A stretch of DNA of 61,821 bases from Betaproteobacteria bacterium HGW-Betaproteobacteria-6 (GCA_002842145.1 PHCF01000017.1:1-61821); one strand, 5' to 3'; shown: positions 40,093-49,657, counted from the stretch's first letter. Made by a program: numbers and translations. The notes: generated from the sequence alone by a model not told the origin.

Positions 40093-40892
40093 GGCATCTC
40101 TCCGCGGCGGATTACATAGACGCTGGTGCTCTCGCCAGGGCGAAGGTTGTGAACCTCGATGGCAATGCCGACGACGCTGTCCCGTTCGCGGTCGAATTCC
40201 TGTTCAGCCAGCACCATGGGGGCATCACTGATGTTCTGCAGCAGGTATTTCTCGCCGACCAGGCCGCGCCCCTGGTACTGGCGCACCCGGGAAAACTGCG
40301 CCTCGTTCCACAGCGGGAGCGTGCCGCGGGCCTCTTCGACCCGGATATCCGGCGGTACCCGATCTGAAGCCATGGCCACCAACAGCGCTTTCATGGATCG
40401 TACCTGGTTGGGTGAGGGGCCGGCCGGGGCCGATGTCGCATGCTTCAAGGCCTTCGGCGTCCTGTCGCGGATGACGATGGTGTCGGCCGGGGTATCCGAG
40501 CGGCGTAGCAGCAAGGTATAGGTGGCGTTGGCCGATGCGACGAAGAGGTTGATCGGCTTGGCGGAATCGCCGACCGGTCGAACATAGATTTCGCCCTTGT
40601 CACGATCGCAGGTCAGGGCGATCTCGCCGGCTGGATTGATCGGTGATGAACCCGTACCGGCGGGCGTCATGCCCGGGCTGGCGGGAAGCGTTGCCGCCAG
40701 GCCGCATTGGCTCGAATGAATGTTGCCGAAGACGTCGGTGATCGAAGCCCCTTCGATGCGGATGCGGGTCGGTTCGCGGATCGACAGGATGGCTTCGACC
40801 GCCGCGCCGTCGCTGGCCTCGACGAGTTGCAGTGCCTGGGCGGGCAGGGCCGTCATGGCGGCGATACAGGCGATGACTTGAACAGTGCTCAT
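40089..40892 (-). CDS. traK: Conjugal transfer protein TraK
   Basis: A 267-residue periplasmic/outer-membrane core component, VirB9-like and secretin-related. Signal peptide VQVIACIAAMTALPAQA, then a beta-rich body with RIRIEGASITDVFGNIH and RDKGEIYVRPVG, and a C-terminal segment ending [15 protein letters not shown]. The start MSTVQVI at 40892 is chosen for the signal peptide; the longer frame overlaps traE. TraK docks on TraB and TraV. Confidence 0.9.
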   Translation of the reverse strand: MSTVQVIACIAAMTALPAQALQLVEASDGAAVEAILSIREPTRIRIEGASITDVFGNIHSSQCGLAATLPASPGMTPAGTGSSPINPAGEIALTCDRDKGEIYVRPVGDSAKPINLFVASANATYTLLLRRSDTPADTIVIRDRTPKALKHATSAPAGPSPNQVRSMKALLVAMASDRVPPDIRVEEARGTLPLWNEAQFSRVRQYQGRGLVGEKYLLQNISDAPMVLAEQEFDRERDSVVGIAIEVHNLRPGESTSVYVIRRGEMP

Positions 40893-40944
40893 CGTCCATT
40901 CGCGCCGAGACACTGGAACCGGTCGGGATAGGGCCTGGCAGGTA

Positions 40945-41511
40945 TTAGTTGCCGACATTGGGTACCTCCTTGAAACCTTTCAGATGCATGCGCGCGCCGG
41001 CGTAGCTGAAGTCGACCCGGTAGGCCTTGAGGTCGTTGGCCGTCTCGAACCCATTGACCAGGGTGCGCAGGCGGCCGCGAATGACGACGCTCTGGCTTTC
41101 TTCGCTGGGAACCAATTGCTGGGGTGCGAAGACCGTGGCAGCGTTGATGCGTTTCAGGCGTTCGGCTTCGACTTCCTGGCGGGTCTTCAGCGGGCCGTAC
41201 TGCTCTGGTTCGACGTAGCCGAGCAGAACTTCCTTCTTCCAGTCGATCGAGGCCGGCGTCACATCGAGGACCAGCCAGGCGATGAAACTGCCCATCTGTT
41301 CGAGGTATTCGCTGCTCGCCCTGTCGCGGGTGACCCAGAAGGTCTTGTCGATCGAGGGCGGCACGATGACGGTGCGTACCGTGCCGAGCAGGTTGAGGAT
41401 GACCAGCAGGGCGAGGATCTGACCGGCGGCCAGGACGCCGACGGCGAGACCGAGTCCGCGGTTGCGGCGGCGCATTTCCTTGATGTCGCCGTTGAGTCGT
41501 TCGAAGTCCAT
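40945..41511 (-). CDS. traE: Conjugal transfer protein TraE
   Basis: A 188-residue VirB8-like inner-membrane protein. One N-terminal membrane segment (LAVGVLAAGQILALLVILNL) and a periplasmic domain with VIVPPSIDKTFWV and YLEQMGSFIAWLVLDVTP, strongly matching the TraE family. It lies between traL and traK in the standard order. Confidence 0.92.
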   Translation of the reverse strand: MDFERLNGDIKEMRRRNRGLGLAVGVLAAGQILALLVILNLLGTVRTVIVPPSIDKTFWVTRDRASSEYLEQMGSFIAWLVLDVTPASIDWKKEVLLGYVEPEQYGPLKTRQEVEAERLKRINAATVFAPQQLVPSEESQSVVIRGRLRTLVNGFETANDLKAYRVDFSYAGARMHLKGFKEVPNVGN

Positions 41512-41528
41512 GGGTTCTCCTCCTAGGC

Positions 41529-41828
41529 TCAGCCGACCATGCGGCGGACGTGCGACGGCGGCGTGGCGCGCATCGCGGTCAGCGGACTGGCCGGCAGGTG
41601 CCAGTACAGCCAGTGGATGGCGAAGGCCGGATGCTTGTCCGCCTTGATGCGCGAAATCCAGCGCGAGACGAAGATGCCCGCCGCCATGCAGACGGCGAAC
41701 GAAGTCTTGCTACCGGACATATAGCCGACGAAAAACATGAACAGGATCGGCGCGGCGACATCGACATCCCAGAAGCCGATCTTCCATTGGTCATCGAGAC
41801 GCCGCGGGATATAGGTGTCTGCTTGCAT
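41529..41828 (-). CDS. traL: Conjugal transfer protein TraL
   Basis: A 99-residue inner-membrane protein, VirB3-like, required for pilus assembly. IPRRLDDQWKIGFWDVDVAA is the family signature, followed by hydrophobic stretches (APILFMFFVGYMSG) and AIHWLYWHLP. It precedes traE by 17 bp. Confidence 0.9.
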   Translation of the reverse strand: MQADTYIPRRLDDQWKIGFWDVDVAAPILFMFFVGYMSGSKTSFAVCMAAGIFVSRWISRIKADKHPAFAIHWLYWHLPASPLTAMRATPPSHVRRMVG

Positions 41829-41858
41829 ATCGGGCTCCTGGGTATCGATGCCAGCGTT

Positions 41859-42209
41859 TCAGATCACCGCGCCCATGATCGCGCCGGCGATCACCAGGCC
41901 CACGGCGGCAAAGATGGCGAGCCCGATGTAGAACAAGACGGGGCCGAAATTGCGCAGAGCCGATAACGAAATGAGCGCGACGACAAAGCCGACAAAACCG
42001 ACCAGGGCCTTGATCCCCGGGCCGAGCGCGGCGATCTGGGTCAGGGCTGAAGTGAGCGGCCCGGTGATGCCGGTGAAGGCCACCAGGTCCAGGGCGTAAC
42101 CGGGAAAGGCGGCGCCGAGACCAAGGACGATCATCGCCAGCAGCACAGTAAGGTTCAGCGGCTTACGGGCGGCAAGGTGAGGGAAAGAAACTGGGGCTGT
42201 AGCGTTCAT
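41859..42209 (-). CDS. traA: Conjugative pilin TraA
   Basis: A 116-residue prepilin. Leader with LNLTVLLAMIVLGLGAAFPGYA, then a mature pilin of about 70 residues with two hydrophobic helices joined by a short loop (ALTQIAALGPGIKALVGFVG; LSALRNFGPVLFYIGLAIFA). The start MNATAPVSF is taken at 42209. It is the first of the traA-L-E-K-B block, as in F-like systems. The S26 peptidase encoded downstream is the probable processing enzyme. Confidence 0.82.
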   Translation of the reverse strand: MNATAPVSFPHLAARKPLNLTVLLAMIVLGLGAAFPGYALDLVAFTGITGPLTSALTQIAALGPGIKALVGFVGFVVALISLSALRNFGPVLFYIGLAIFAAVGLVIAGAIMGAVI

Positions 42210-42318
42210 GAAAACCTCCGAACAAAAGTGGGATGACGAATGGGGGTAGGAAGGCGGGTGGGAGCGCATGTGCTCGGCGGGTAATGGATTTGAATTTCAG
42301 CTAGCGGTAGCTGCGAGG

Positions 42319-42996
42319 TCATGGCTGCGCCTTGTCGCGCAGATCAAAAACCAACTCGACCCGCCGGTTCTGCGTACGCCCAGCCAAGGTGTCGTTCGCG
42401 GCGATGAAACAGCAGGCACCGCGCGCCTTGATGGTCAGCGCGGGTGTCAGCCTCGGGTGCTTGCTGAGCAGGTGGTCGCGAACCGCCAGAGCGCGGGCAA
42501 GGGCCAGCGATTCATTGAAGGCCAACGGACCGGTGTTGTCCGTACGGCCGACGATCGTGATCTGGCGTGCCGAGAGCAGGGTGCTCATTGCCTCGTTCAG
42601 GCTGGAACGGGCAGCGGTGCTTAGCTTTGCGCTACCGAGGCCGAACTGGACGGTGATCGTCTGCGCATTGGCGATCTTTGATGCTGGGAACTCGGTGACA
42701 GATTCAGCGGGGATGGACTGGGCCGGCGGGGTTGGTGCGGCGCGGTCGACCGTCCGGACCGAGGAATCCGTTGCGAGGGTTTTGGGCGTGCGGCTCGGGC
42801 AGGCTGGCGGTGCGCAGTGTCCGAAAACTGCCTGACGGCCGAAATCAAGTTGCGCCAATTGTCCGCGGGCAGCTTCACCCGTGTTCTTTGAGTGATCTTG
42901 TGGCGCCGAGTTATGAAACAGACTGCACGATGCAGCCAGGACGGCGGAGCAGCCAATGAGGCCGAGCCTGCGGCAGTTCGAAAGGGTGGTTTTCAT
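42319..42996 (-). CDS. OmpA-family outer-membrane lipoprotein
   Basis: A 225-residue lipoprotein with lipobox [12 protein letters not shown] Pro-rich linker leads to a C-terminal OmpA domain (about 115-220) with [29 protein letters not shown] and the RRVEL end that binds peptidoglycan. It overlaps the transglycosylase gene by 4 bp. Likely anchors the transfer machinery to the cell wall; similar genes occur in other ICE transfer regions. Confidence 0.85.
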   Translation of the reverse strand: MKTTLSNCRRLGLIGCSAVLAASCSLFHNSAPQDHSKNTGEAARGQLAQLDFGRQAVFGHCAPPACPSRTPKTLATDSSVRTVDRAAPTPPAQSIPAESVTEFPASKIANAQTITVQFGLGSAKLSTAARSSLNEAMSTLLSARQITIVGRTDNTGPLAFNESLALARALAVRDHLLSKHPRLTPALTIKARGACCFIAANDTLAGRTQNRRVELVFDLRDKAQP

Positions 42997-43541
42997 GGCG
43001 CCACCCTTACCGACATCAGGGCGAATCGTTCGCCTAGGGGCGTCTGTTTGCCCCTCTTCGTCATCTCTGCGAGCTGGCTGCTTTGTTGTGCGGGCAACTG
43101 CCGATATACCCGCCAGGCGTATTGGGCGCGGGCTTTGGTACAGGCTTCACCCTTGAGTTGTGAGCAAGCTGCATTGTAGGCACCGACCGTATCCCACGTT
43201 GCACCCTGCCGGGAGAACAGGTCAGACAGTAACCAGGCACCGACCTGAATGTTGGTGCAGGGCTCGAAGAGATCGATTTCCCGAATGCCGTGGCGTGACA
43301 GGGCTGGTAGGTGGCGACTGTTGATCTGCATGAGACCAATGTCGTAGGAACCAGTACGCTGCATATGCGCACGGTTGACTGCCTTCGGATTCAGATTCGA
43401 CTCAACCCGAGCGATGGCGTAGAGCAGGTCAGTCGATATGCCATAACGCTGTGCGGCCTCTTCCCAGCAGGCGAGTGCCGGGGCGGGCAGGATCGCCAGA
43501 ATGGCAAGGGGAGCCAAGGAGGCAGGAGATAGCAGACGCAT
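42993..43541 (-). CDS. Lytic transglycosylase (conjugation-associated)
   Basis: A 182-residue SLT-type muramidase. Signal peptide [16 protein letters not shown], then [20 protein letters not shown], catalytic Glu in [13 protein letters not shown], and the [14 protein letters not shown] and [11 protein letters not shown] motifs. Similar to VirB1/PilT-like enzymes and F orf169; it opens peptidoglycan locally for the T4SS. It is co-directional with and overlaps the OmpA-like gene. Confidence 0.92.
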   Translation of the reverse strand: MRLLSPASLAPLAILAILPAPALACWEEAAQRYGISTDLLYAIARVESNLNPKAVNRAHMQRTGSYDIGLMQINSRHLPALSRHGIREIDLFEPCTNIQVGAWLLSDLFSRQGATWDTVGAYNAACSQLKGEACTKARAQYAWRVYRQLPAQQSSQLAEMTKRGKQTPLGERFALMSVRVAP

Positions 43542-43722
43542 GAATCAACTCTCCGACAGTACCGGAATGACCAGCCGATTGGTGGGTATGGAGGTCTGGG
43601 CCATCGGCTCTCGCAGATGGTCATGGTCGGGTTCGTGTCAGTCCGGTAGCTAACCGGGCGAGGTGAAGGGTGAATCAAAAATGCGTGGTGTACGGGTGGA
43701 AGCCTGTCAGGCTGCGTTGGTA

Positions 43723-44220
43723 TCAACGAGGTGATGATTCACGTTCATGATGGGCGCGTGTCGCCATGTTTCGGCGTGCCTGCTGCAGAACGCCAGCGCC
43801 TGACGCATCCCATCCCCGGCACAGGGCGACGCAGGCCGTCGTCAATTGGTCGAGTTGGAACTTGGGGTTGGGATGCCGGTTGGCTGGCGATAACTGGAGT
43901 TCCAAGAGGAATTGATATTGCTGTCGCCACATCGATTCGCGACGACGGGGCGTTTGGGGGGCGCGCAGAACCAGTTCGCGACCGAGGTAGCGAAAGATGC
44001 GCTCAGCTGCGTCCTGATGGGCGAAGACCAGCGATACGCAGGCGCTGATGAGGTCAGGGAAACGGAATGTTGGCGAAACATTTTCTTCGCTACGCAACAG
44101 CCCGTAGAGCCAGTCGTGCTCTTCAAGCCATAGGCGCGTCTCGATGACATCATGAGTTTCAAACCCCGTAATTGGGGTGGTGTGATCGTGCTGGCGAGTC
44201 GTCGGTGTGGCGGTGAACAT
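43723..44220 (-). CDS. Hypothetical ICE protein
   Basis: A 165-residue soluble, helical protein with no motif I recognise. It contains FRFPDLISACVSLVFAHQDA and a second FQLDQLTTACVALCRGWDAS segment; the two are loosely alike (xLxxACVxL), suggesting an internal duplication. It lies upstream of the transglycosylase gene in the same direction, separated by 181 bp, and next to a plus-strand insertion. Function unknown. Confidence 0.55.
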   Translation of the reverse strand: MFTATPTTRQHDHTTPITGFETHDVIETRLWLEEHDWLYGLLRSEENVSPTFRFPDLISACVSLVFAHQDAAERIFRYLGRELVLRAPQTPRRRESMWRQQYQFLLELQLSPANRHPNPKFQLDQLTTACVALCRGWDASGAGVLQQARRNMATRAHHERESSPR

Positions 44221-44238
44221 GCGGCTTACCTCGATTCA

Positions 44239-44612
44239 GTGATGGCGGCGTGTAGCTCAATTGAGCACTTGTACGAAGAGTATGTGGCCGAAGCTTTATC
44301 GTCACTCTGGAATGGGCTGCGAATGAAGGGGTTTTCACCACTAGCCAATCTGTTGAATGTCTGTGTTTGGCTCGTGCGGAGATAAGGCAGCGTTTCCCGT
44401 GGATTAAAGCTGCCTATTGGCAAACTGCTTCTATCGGAAGTGGCTGGAGTCTCTATGGAGGCAACGAGATGTTCTTGGAATTCCAAACGCCGGCCGCGCA
44501 GGTCGACTCGATACCGTGGTTTGGGTTCGTCGACTATTCACCGTCCACCCATCAACTGCGATTGTGCAATTACCGTTTGGGGATAAAAGGCTCAGTCGAT
44601 AGTAGTGAGTAG
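44239..44612 (+). pseudogene. Possible broken small gene upstream of membrane protein
   Basis: Two overlapping frames look protein-like but neither is complete. The first (from ATG 44239) reads VAEALSSLWNGLRMKGFSPL and stops at 44385. The second has only a TTG start at 44367 and reads RFPWIKAAYWQTASIGSGWS to 44612. One gene with an indel near 44370 would explain both, but I cannot fix the junction. Together with 44613-44668 it fills the gap between the divergent genes at 44220 and 44669, where nothing else is visible. Confidence 0.3.
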
Positions 44613-44668
44613 GGTGCGATTGCTTTGCCCGATTAAAATAATGTCGTTTTAATGGCAGGACTCAGAGA

Positions 44669-45457
44669 ATGAAGTTGTATTTGGCGGCAAAACAACTGGT
44701 TGAGGATGCGGAGAGGCGCCAGCTTCGGGCAGCAAGTTTTCGCAACAGTTTGATCAAATGGATTCTTACTGAATTCTGGTATCCGCTTGGCTATGTTGTT
44801 CATGGATTGGATTTTTTGATTCAGAACCTGGCGAAGACAGTCTTCTATGTGATGCTCTTCATAACGCTTACATTCGTCGCGTCATCCAAGCTAGGACTGC
44901 CGTCCGAGCAGACGAATGCCTATTTGATCGTCGCAACGATATTGGCTGTTTTCGTTATTCTTTTTGCGCTGCCAAGCACGTTCTCCCATCTCAATCTCGG
45001 AGAAGGGGATCTGCGATTCCTGGCTGAGCGCATTCAAACCCTCGTCAGCTCAAAAGAGGAACTGCTTGGGCTTGAGAAGAACCTGGAGTTGATGGAGGAA
45101 TCTGTCATGGACAGGGTAAAGGCCCTGCACTGGTCGTTGGCAACCCTATGGGCTCTTTTTCTGTTTGCTTTCAACCAGTCATTGGGCGTCTTGCTGAAGC
45201 TTGATCAGGGGGAGCATCTCGGCGAGGTGATCGGTGGGTCGATTAGCACCCTTGTAATTGCGATATTCGCGGTGTTGTTTCCACTGCTTGGAATTGTCGG
45301 ATATAGGAGGGCAAGCAATCTGGTCTTCAGAGCCTTGGGGTATGCCTGCAACGAAGTGGCGTTGCATTTTGCAATCGATGGGGCTGATACAAGGCGATGC
45401 AACGTTCACCTTTTGAACAATAAAGGGCAACAGTTTGGAAGACTCCGTAAACGCTAG
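44669..45457 (+). CDS. Multi-pass membrane protein inserted against the tra operon
   Basis: A 262-residue protein with four predicted membrane segments (VFYVMLFITLTFVASS; AYLIVATILAVFVILFAL; ALHWSLATLWALFLFAF; STLVIAIFAVLFPLLGIVG) and a coiled stretch with charged residues between the second and third. No family recognised. It is on the plus strand among minus-strand transfer genes, so it is probably a cargo insertion. A membrane role such as entry exclusion or phage exclusion is possible but not shown. The stop is 24 bp from the convergent DUF4400 gene. Confidence 0.6.
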   Translation: MKLYLAAKQLVEDAERRQLRAASFRNSLIKWILTEFWYPLGYVVHGLDFLIQNLAKTVFYVMLFITLTFVASSKLGLPSEQTNAYLIVATILAVFVILFALPSTFSHLNLGEGDLRFLAERIQTLVSSKEELLGLEKNLELMEESVMDRVKALHWSLATLWALFLFAFNQSLGVLLKLDQGEHLGEVIGGSISTLVIAIFAVLFPLLGIVGYRRASNLVFRALGYACNEVALHFAIDGADTRRCNVHLLNNKGQQFGRLRKR

Positions 45458-45480
45458 TATTTCCTAATTTGGATTGCGTG

Positions 45481-46104
45481 TTATCCGCGCCGATGAAAAC
45501 ATCCCAGCGCCCGGCCAGCCAGTATGCCAATCAACAGTGGCGCACTCGGCAGCAATAGTGGATGGGGGGTTACCGGCAGGACGAGGCCGATGACGATCAT
45601 GCAGATGCCCATGATCCCCAGGCTTGCATATAACGCGTACATTTCCGGATCGTGTTGCAGGAACTCCTTTGCCTTGATCCGTCGTATGAGTCCGCCGTCA
45701 GCAATGGCTCCCAGAATGAATACGACAAGCCATGGCAACCATTCGAGCAGTGTGGCGAGTCGATAACTGGCAAGCAGGACCAGTGCGTCGACGGAGCGGA
45801 AGTAGGGGTTGTTGAAGAGCCGTTGGTTGACCGATGACATTTCGCGCGACATGGCACCATTAAGGCTGGGCGCTGGTGGCGCATCTTTGGCGGCCGGAAT
45901 CGGCGTGATATTGGTGGTCGTTTCCTGCATTTTTAGAGCCCGTTCCAGCATGCGCATAGCCGGTTCGCTCCCCCAGTAGGCGACGGCCGCCTCATGCTCG
46001 GTACGCAGTTGCGTCAGGAAGCGCTCTGGCGGGTGGGCCGATGGGACGTACAGAACCAAGACCAGCAGAATAAGCAGCGAAAGTATCGCAACGCTACGGA
46101 TCAT
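45481..46104 (-). CDS. DUF4400-like integrative element membrane protein
   Basis: A 207-residue inner-membrane protein. An N-terminal segment (SVAILSLLILLVLVLYV), a periplasmic loop (ERFLTQLRTEHEAAVAYWG), and two or three C-terminal segments (LPWLVVFILGAIADGGLIRR; IMGICMIVIGLVLP) fit the DUF4400 family found after traD in SXT-like ICEs. The ATG follows the traD stop immediately. Its exact role in transfer is unknown. Confidence 0.78.
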   Translation of the reverse strand: MIRSVAILSLLILLVLVLYVPSAHPPERFLTQLRTEHEAAVAYWGSEPAMRMLERALKMQETTTNITPIPAAKDAPPAPSLNGAMSREMSSVNQRLFNNPYFRSVDALVLLASYRLATLLEWLPWLVVFILGAIADGGLIRRIKAKEFLQHDPEMYALYASLGIMGICMIVIGLVLPVTPHPLLLPSAPLLIGILAGRALGCFHRRG

Positions 46105-48006
46105 TCAGTGCTCTTCATGTTGAAGGCAGGGGTCGCGGTCAGGGTCGATGATCGGAAATCGTCCCTTGATGATACGGCCCCCTGATACCGAGGCGAAATA
46201 CTGCAGGTTGGGCAGCTTGCCCAGTACTTCGGCGGGGACCATTTCCTCGAAGCTTTCCGAAAGTTGGGTTGAGTAACTCGATGAGAAATCACCCAGGTGG
46301 GCGTCCGAACCGTGGCTCAGGCCGACGCGGACCGTGTGGATCGCCGTCTTGCCGAAGGTCTCGACAACGAAGTCCTGGGTGGGCCGGTCTTTGGTGCGCA
46401 GGGCGATCAGGTTGTTGAGATTGCCGAGTGCCATGCGTGCCGCGTCTTCACTGCCCAGGCGTTTGGCCAGGTCAGCGAGCGTCTGCATCGCGCAGGTGGT
46501 AAATATGCCGCCCTCTGCACCTTTGTTGAGGATCTCGATCAGTGGCTGGTTGATGACGTTGGCTACTTCATCGACAAACAATGCGATACGCCGGTAAATG
46601 CCCAGGTTGTAGCGCATGCCGGCCCGCGCAGCTTGATCGGCCAGCGCCAGGGCGCCGATTGCCGAAGCGACGGAGGGGTCGGGTAGCGAATCCAGACACA
46701 TGTAGAGCACGTGGCCGGCCCGCTCAATCTTCTCGAAATTCATGATGGGCCGCTTGTCATTGGCGTCGAACGGGTCCGGCGAGAGGCTACGGCCCAGGTC
46801 CCCCGAGGTCAGCATCGAGAGGATGGGCAGCAGGTTGGCGGTGATTTTCTGGTAATGCTCCCGATTGTGGCGAAAAGTCCGTACCTGAGCGTCGATCACC
46901 TTGTTGCGCAGGTTCTGGGCGACGTGGTGTTCGTAATAGGCGACGAAGGCCATCAGCTCGGCGCTGGCGGCCTCGGACGGTCGCTTGAGACTGCCGCGCT
47001 GGGCATCGTGCAGCAGTTTCTTCATGTCGGGAAAATCGCGCCAGCCGGCGCCCAAAGTCTGATCGTAGTAGCGGCGCAGCGAACCTTCCAGTACCGGCTC
47101 GATGCCACCCTCGATGTACTTGGTCAGTTTGACCAGATTGGGGCGCTCTTCGATTTCAACCAAACCCTGAACAACCACGTTAACCGCATCCCAACCGAAG
47201 GCCGAGAAAGCACCGGCTGTATCGGGTGGCATGATGGACTGGATGCGGGAGGCAATCTCGGTGGGTTTCTGCCAGTTGAACGTGAAGTCCAGCCGCACGC
47301 CCCGTTCCGGGAAAGCCGGATGAAACTCCATATAGGTGTCGGCATCGCGGTAATCGGCACAGGCGCGCTCGACGACGCGTTTCAGGCGGCGGCTGTTCTT
47401 CGGATCAATGACGATGACCACATCGCCACGGCGGATTGCCTGGGTGATCAGGTTGGCCAGTGCCACGCCCTTGCCGGACTGGGTGGTACCGACCAGCAAA
47501 GTGCCACCCTCGAAGTTTTGCAGTGGTCGGTGCACTGGTCCTTCCTGCGGTTCGAGCCCGTGGATATAGGGCAGGCCGATTTCCGCGTCGGGCTGGGGGC
47601 TGCTGTCGTAACCCAGAAACTTCAGCAGGCGCGGCGCCACGGTGTAGTCGCGGTAGTCGATCTTGGCGAGTTCGTAGAGCCGTTGAGCATGGACGGGCCG
47701 CCATTCGAAACCGAAGCCAAGGAAGACGGCGGCAGGATCTTCGCACCATCTGGCTAAAGCATTGGTGCCGATGACCTCTATGCCGCGCCCGCCCAGTGAT
47801 GCACGCAGGGCTAGCATGTGCAGGGCTTGGCTTATGCGCAGCACGCCCATGCCGAAACAAATGAGTGCCAGCGGCAAGGCCAGTTGCTTGGGCAGGATGC
47901 CGGCCACGCCAACGGCCACGAAATAGATCAGCGCCAGCCACCAAATGGCGCCGGCGTACACCTCGTAGGCTCGGCGCCAAGGCATCTCGTAGGGGCGGAC
48001 CAGCAT
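46105..48006 (-). CDS. traD: Type IV coupling protein TraD
   Basis: A 633-residue VirD4-type ATPase that brings relaxase-bound DNA to the secretion channel. Membrane segments lie near the N-terminus (AGAIWWLALIYFVAVGVAGI). Walker A is LLVGTTQSGKGVALANL (about 145-161) and Walker B is RIALFVDEVANVI. It continues with FTTCAMQTLADLAKRLG and ends in a hydrophilic tail. The ATG at 48006 follows the traI stop by one base; the longer frame lies in traI. Confidence 0.92.
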   Translation of the reverse strand: MLVRPYEMPWRRAYEVYAGAIWWLALIYFVAVGVAGILPKQLALPLALICFGMGVLRISQALHMLALRASLGGRGIEVIGTNALARWCEDPAAVFLGFGFEWRPVHAQRLYELAKIDYRDYTVAPRLLKFLGYDSSPQPDAEIGLPYIHGLEPQEGPVHRPLQNFEGGTLLVGTTQSGKGVALANLITQAIRRGDVVIVIDPKNSRRLKRVVERACADYRDADTYMEFHPAFPERGVRLDFTFNWQKPTEIASRIQSIMPPDTAGAFSAFGWDAVNVVVQGLVEIEERPNLVKLTKYIEGGIEPVLEGSLRRYYDQTLGAGWRDFPDMKKLLHDAQRGSLKRPSEAASAELMAFVAYYEHHVAQNLRNKVIDAQVRTFRHNREHYQKITANLLPILSMLTSGDLGRSLSPDPFDANDKRPIMNFEKIERAGHVLYMCLDSLPDPSVASAIGALALADQAARAGMRYNLGIYRRIALFVDEVANVINQPLIEILNKGAEGGIFTTCAMQTLADLAKRLGSEDAARMALGNLNNLIALRTKDRPTQDFVVETFGKTAIHTVRVGLSHGSDAHLGDFSSSYSTQLSESFEEMVPAEVLGKLPNLQYFASVSGGRIIKGRFPIIDPDRDPCLQHEEH

Positions 48007-48007
48007 T

Positions 48008-49657
48008 TCAGGTTTCCGTTGTTGCCGGTGCCGAAAATTTGGCCAGATTGAGGCCGCTGACGAAACGTGGGTCAAGCACGATACCGATCGTTGGTTGGCC
48101 ATTGAATTCGTGTGTCAGGGTTGGCGGTCCATTCGGCTCGGGGGTTACCAGCATTCTTGTTTCGGCGAGTGCACGCATGGCCAGGGAGGGTTGGATGCCG
48201 CGGGATGCGAACTCGTCCAAGGGAATGAAAAGTCCTCGGTCAATAGCGCTCACCTTGGCAGGTCCCATACCATCGTTCAGTGTGCGAACAGCTTCGATCA
48301 TGAAATCGCGTACCAGTGGGTTTAGGCGCATCGGCGCATTCAGGGTGAATGTCGGAGAGGGCGCGGATCCAGGCATCTGATTGCTGAGCGTCGAGGCGGG
48401 GTTGTCTATTGCTGCTGCTTCAGCTGGGCTGATGAGCGACAGCTGGGTGCCGCTCTTTTCCGGAGAGGGCGGCGTGGAGGCTGGCACCTGGGGTGTCGCA
48501 TGGTTTGAAGCATTGTCAGGCTGGCATTGCAGTGCTTGCGGCAAGGCCACTGGGGGCGGATCGATGCCGGCGAGGAGGATGGCAGGCGAGGAAAGCTTGG
48601 CGGCTTCCAGCGGGCTCTTGGTACCCGGGGGAAGGATGACCCAGAGCGAAGTGCTATTTGCATCTGCTGCGAAGACACCCGCAGCCAAAAGCAGGTCGAG
48701 GATGGTTTCCGGTGCCTTCGGTATGCCAGCCAATTGATCACCCTCCAGCAATTGGTGGATATCCTCTGCTGCGGCCGGCCAGACCAGAAAGAGCCCGTCT
48801 GCTCCGAGCCATAGGCGCGATTTCTCGCGGTTAGGGACCCAGCTTGAATTTCCACTGCTCAGCCGTCGCAGCGCATCGACCAGATAGCGCTCCAGATGCG
48901 ATCCGTATTGCGGCGAACCATAGCGGTCGGCACTGGCAACGAGGTTGCGATCGATGACCAGGGCCAGTGAACGACGGACCAGTTCATCGAGGATGTTGTG
49001 CTCGCGATAGATCGGAATGCCGCTGATGCTCGCCAGCAGGTGCGGAACGATGACCGTGTTTTCTTTGGCGAGGTCTGCAATGACCGCCGGCGGCACCACC
49101 AGGGGCAGTGCGAACAGGCCCAGCCCGCGTGACTCCACGGCCTGCGGGCGCCAGCGCAGGAAATAGCGCTCCGAGTTGCGGGCGCTCAGCCAGTCTGCCA
49201 GCGGTTGCAAAAAGGCCGGCCATGTCTCACCGGCGGCATCAGTGACGATGAGATGACTCATCAGCCGATGCAGTTCGCAGCACAAACCGGCAATGAAGGT
49301 GGCATGGCGCCAGCGCGGTTCCAGTTGACGGCGGGCCGAGATGCTCATCCGTCCCGAAAAAATATGGGCATCAGTGCCTTGCAGACTGAAAAATGCAGTC
49401 TCCAAGCCCAGCCGCAGCAAGCCGCCCGGTTTGCTGAAGTAATTGTCGGCGGTTGCCGGCAGCAGATGTACATAAGCAGCATAACGCCGAACCAAGCTCA
49501 GCACATCGTGCTCGAAACTCAAGCGATCAGTGCCGTAGCACAGCTTGATGCGGGCGATCAGCTCGCTCTCGCCGGCTAGCAGCTCATCGACCGGGAGTGC
49601 AGCGAAACCCGGGTCGGAGGCAGCGTAAGAACTGACATCGTTTGGTAAAACAGCCAT
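48008..49657 (-). CDS. traI: MOBH-type relaxase TraI
   Basis: A 549-residue conjugative relaxase that would nick oriT. The N-terminal TraI_2 domain (about 25-240) includes VHLLPATADNYFSKPGGLLR, GTDAHIFSGRMSISARRQLE and RWRHATFIAGLCCELHRLM. The paired histidines often seen before the GG of the MOBH motif are replaced here by YFSKP, which may reflect a sub-lineage. The C-terminal half is Pro/Ser-rich, ending in a small winged-helix-like DUF1528-type region with RLNPLVRDFMIEAVRTL. It is immediately upstream of traD. Confidence 0.82.
   Translation of the reverse strand: MAVLPNDVSSYAASDPGFAALPVDELLAGESELIARIKLCYGTDRLSFEHDVLSLVRRYAAYVHLLPATADNYFSKPGGLLRLGLETAFFSLQGTDAHIFSGRMSISARRQLEPRWRHATFIAGLCCELHRLMSHLIVTDAAGETWPAFLQPLADWLSARNSERYFLRWRPQAVESRGLGLFALPLVVPPAVIADLAKENTVIVPHLLASISGIPIYREHNILDELVRRSLALVIDRNLVASADRYGSPQYGSHLERYLVDALRRLSSGNSSWVPNREKSRLWLGADGLFLVWPAAAEDIHQLLEGDQLAGIPKAPETILDLLLAAGVFAADANSTSLWVILPPGTKSPLEAAKLSSPAILLAGIDPPPVALPQALQCQPDNASNHATPQVPASTPPSPEKSGTQLSLISPAEAAAIDNPASTLSNQMPGSAPSPTFTLNAPMRLNPLVRDFMIEAVRTLNDGMGPAKVSAIDRGLFIPLDEFASRGIQPSLAMRALAETRMLVTPEPNGPPTLTHEFNGQPTIGIVLDPRFVSGLNLAKFSAPATTET

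Noticed and set aside
44226..44486. Minus-strand frame in the gap upstream of the hypothetical ICE gene
   Set aside because: Less protein-like than the plus-strand frames and no ribosome site.
46711..47757. Plus-strand open frame antisense to traD
   Set aside because: Mirror of traD; no domain pattern.
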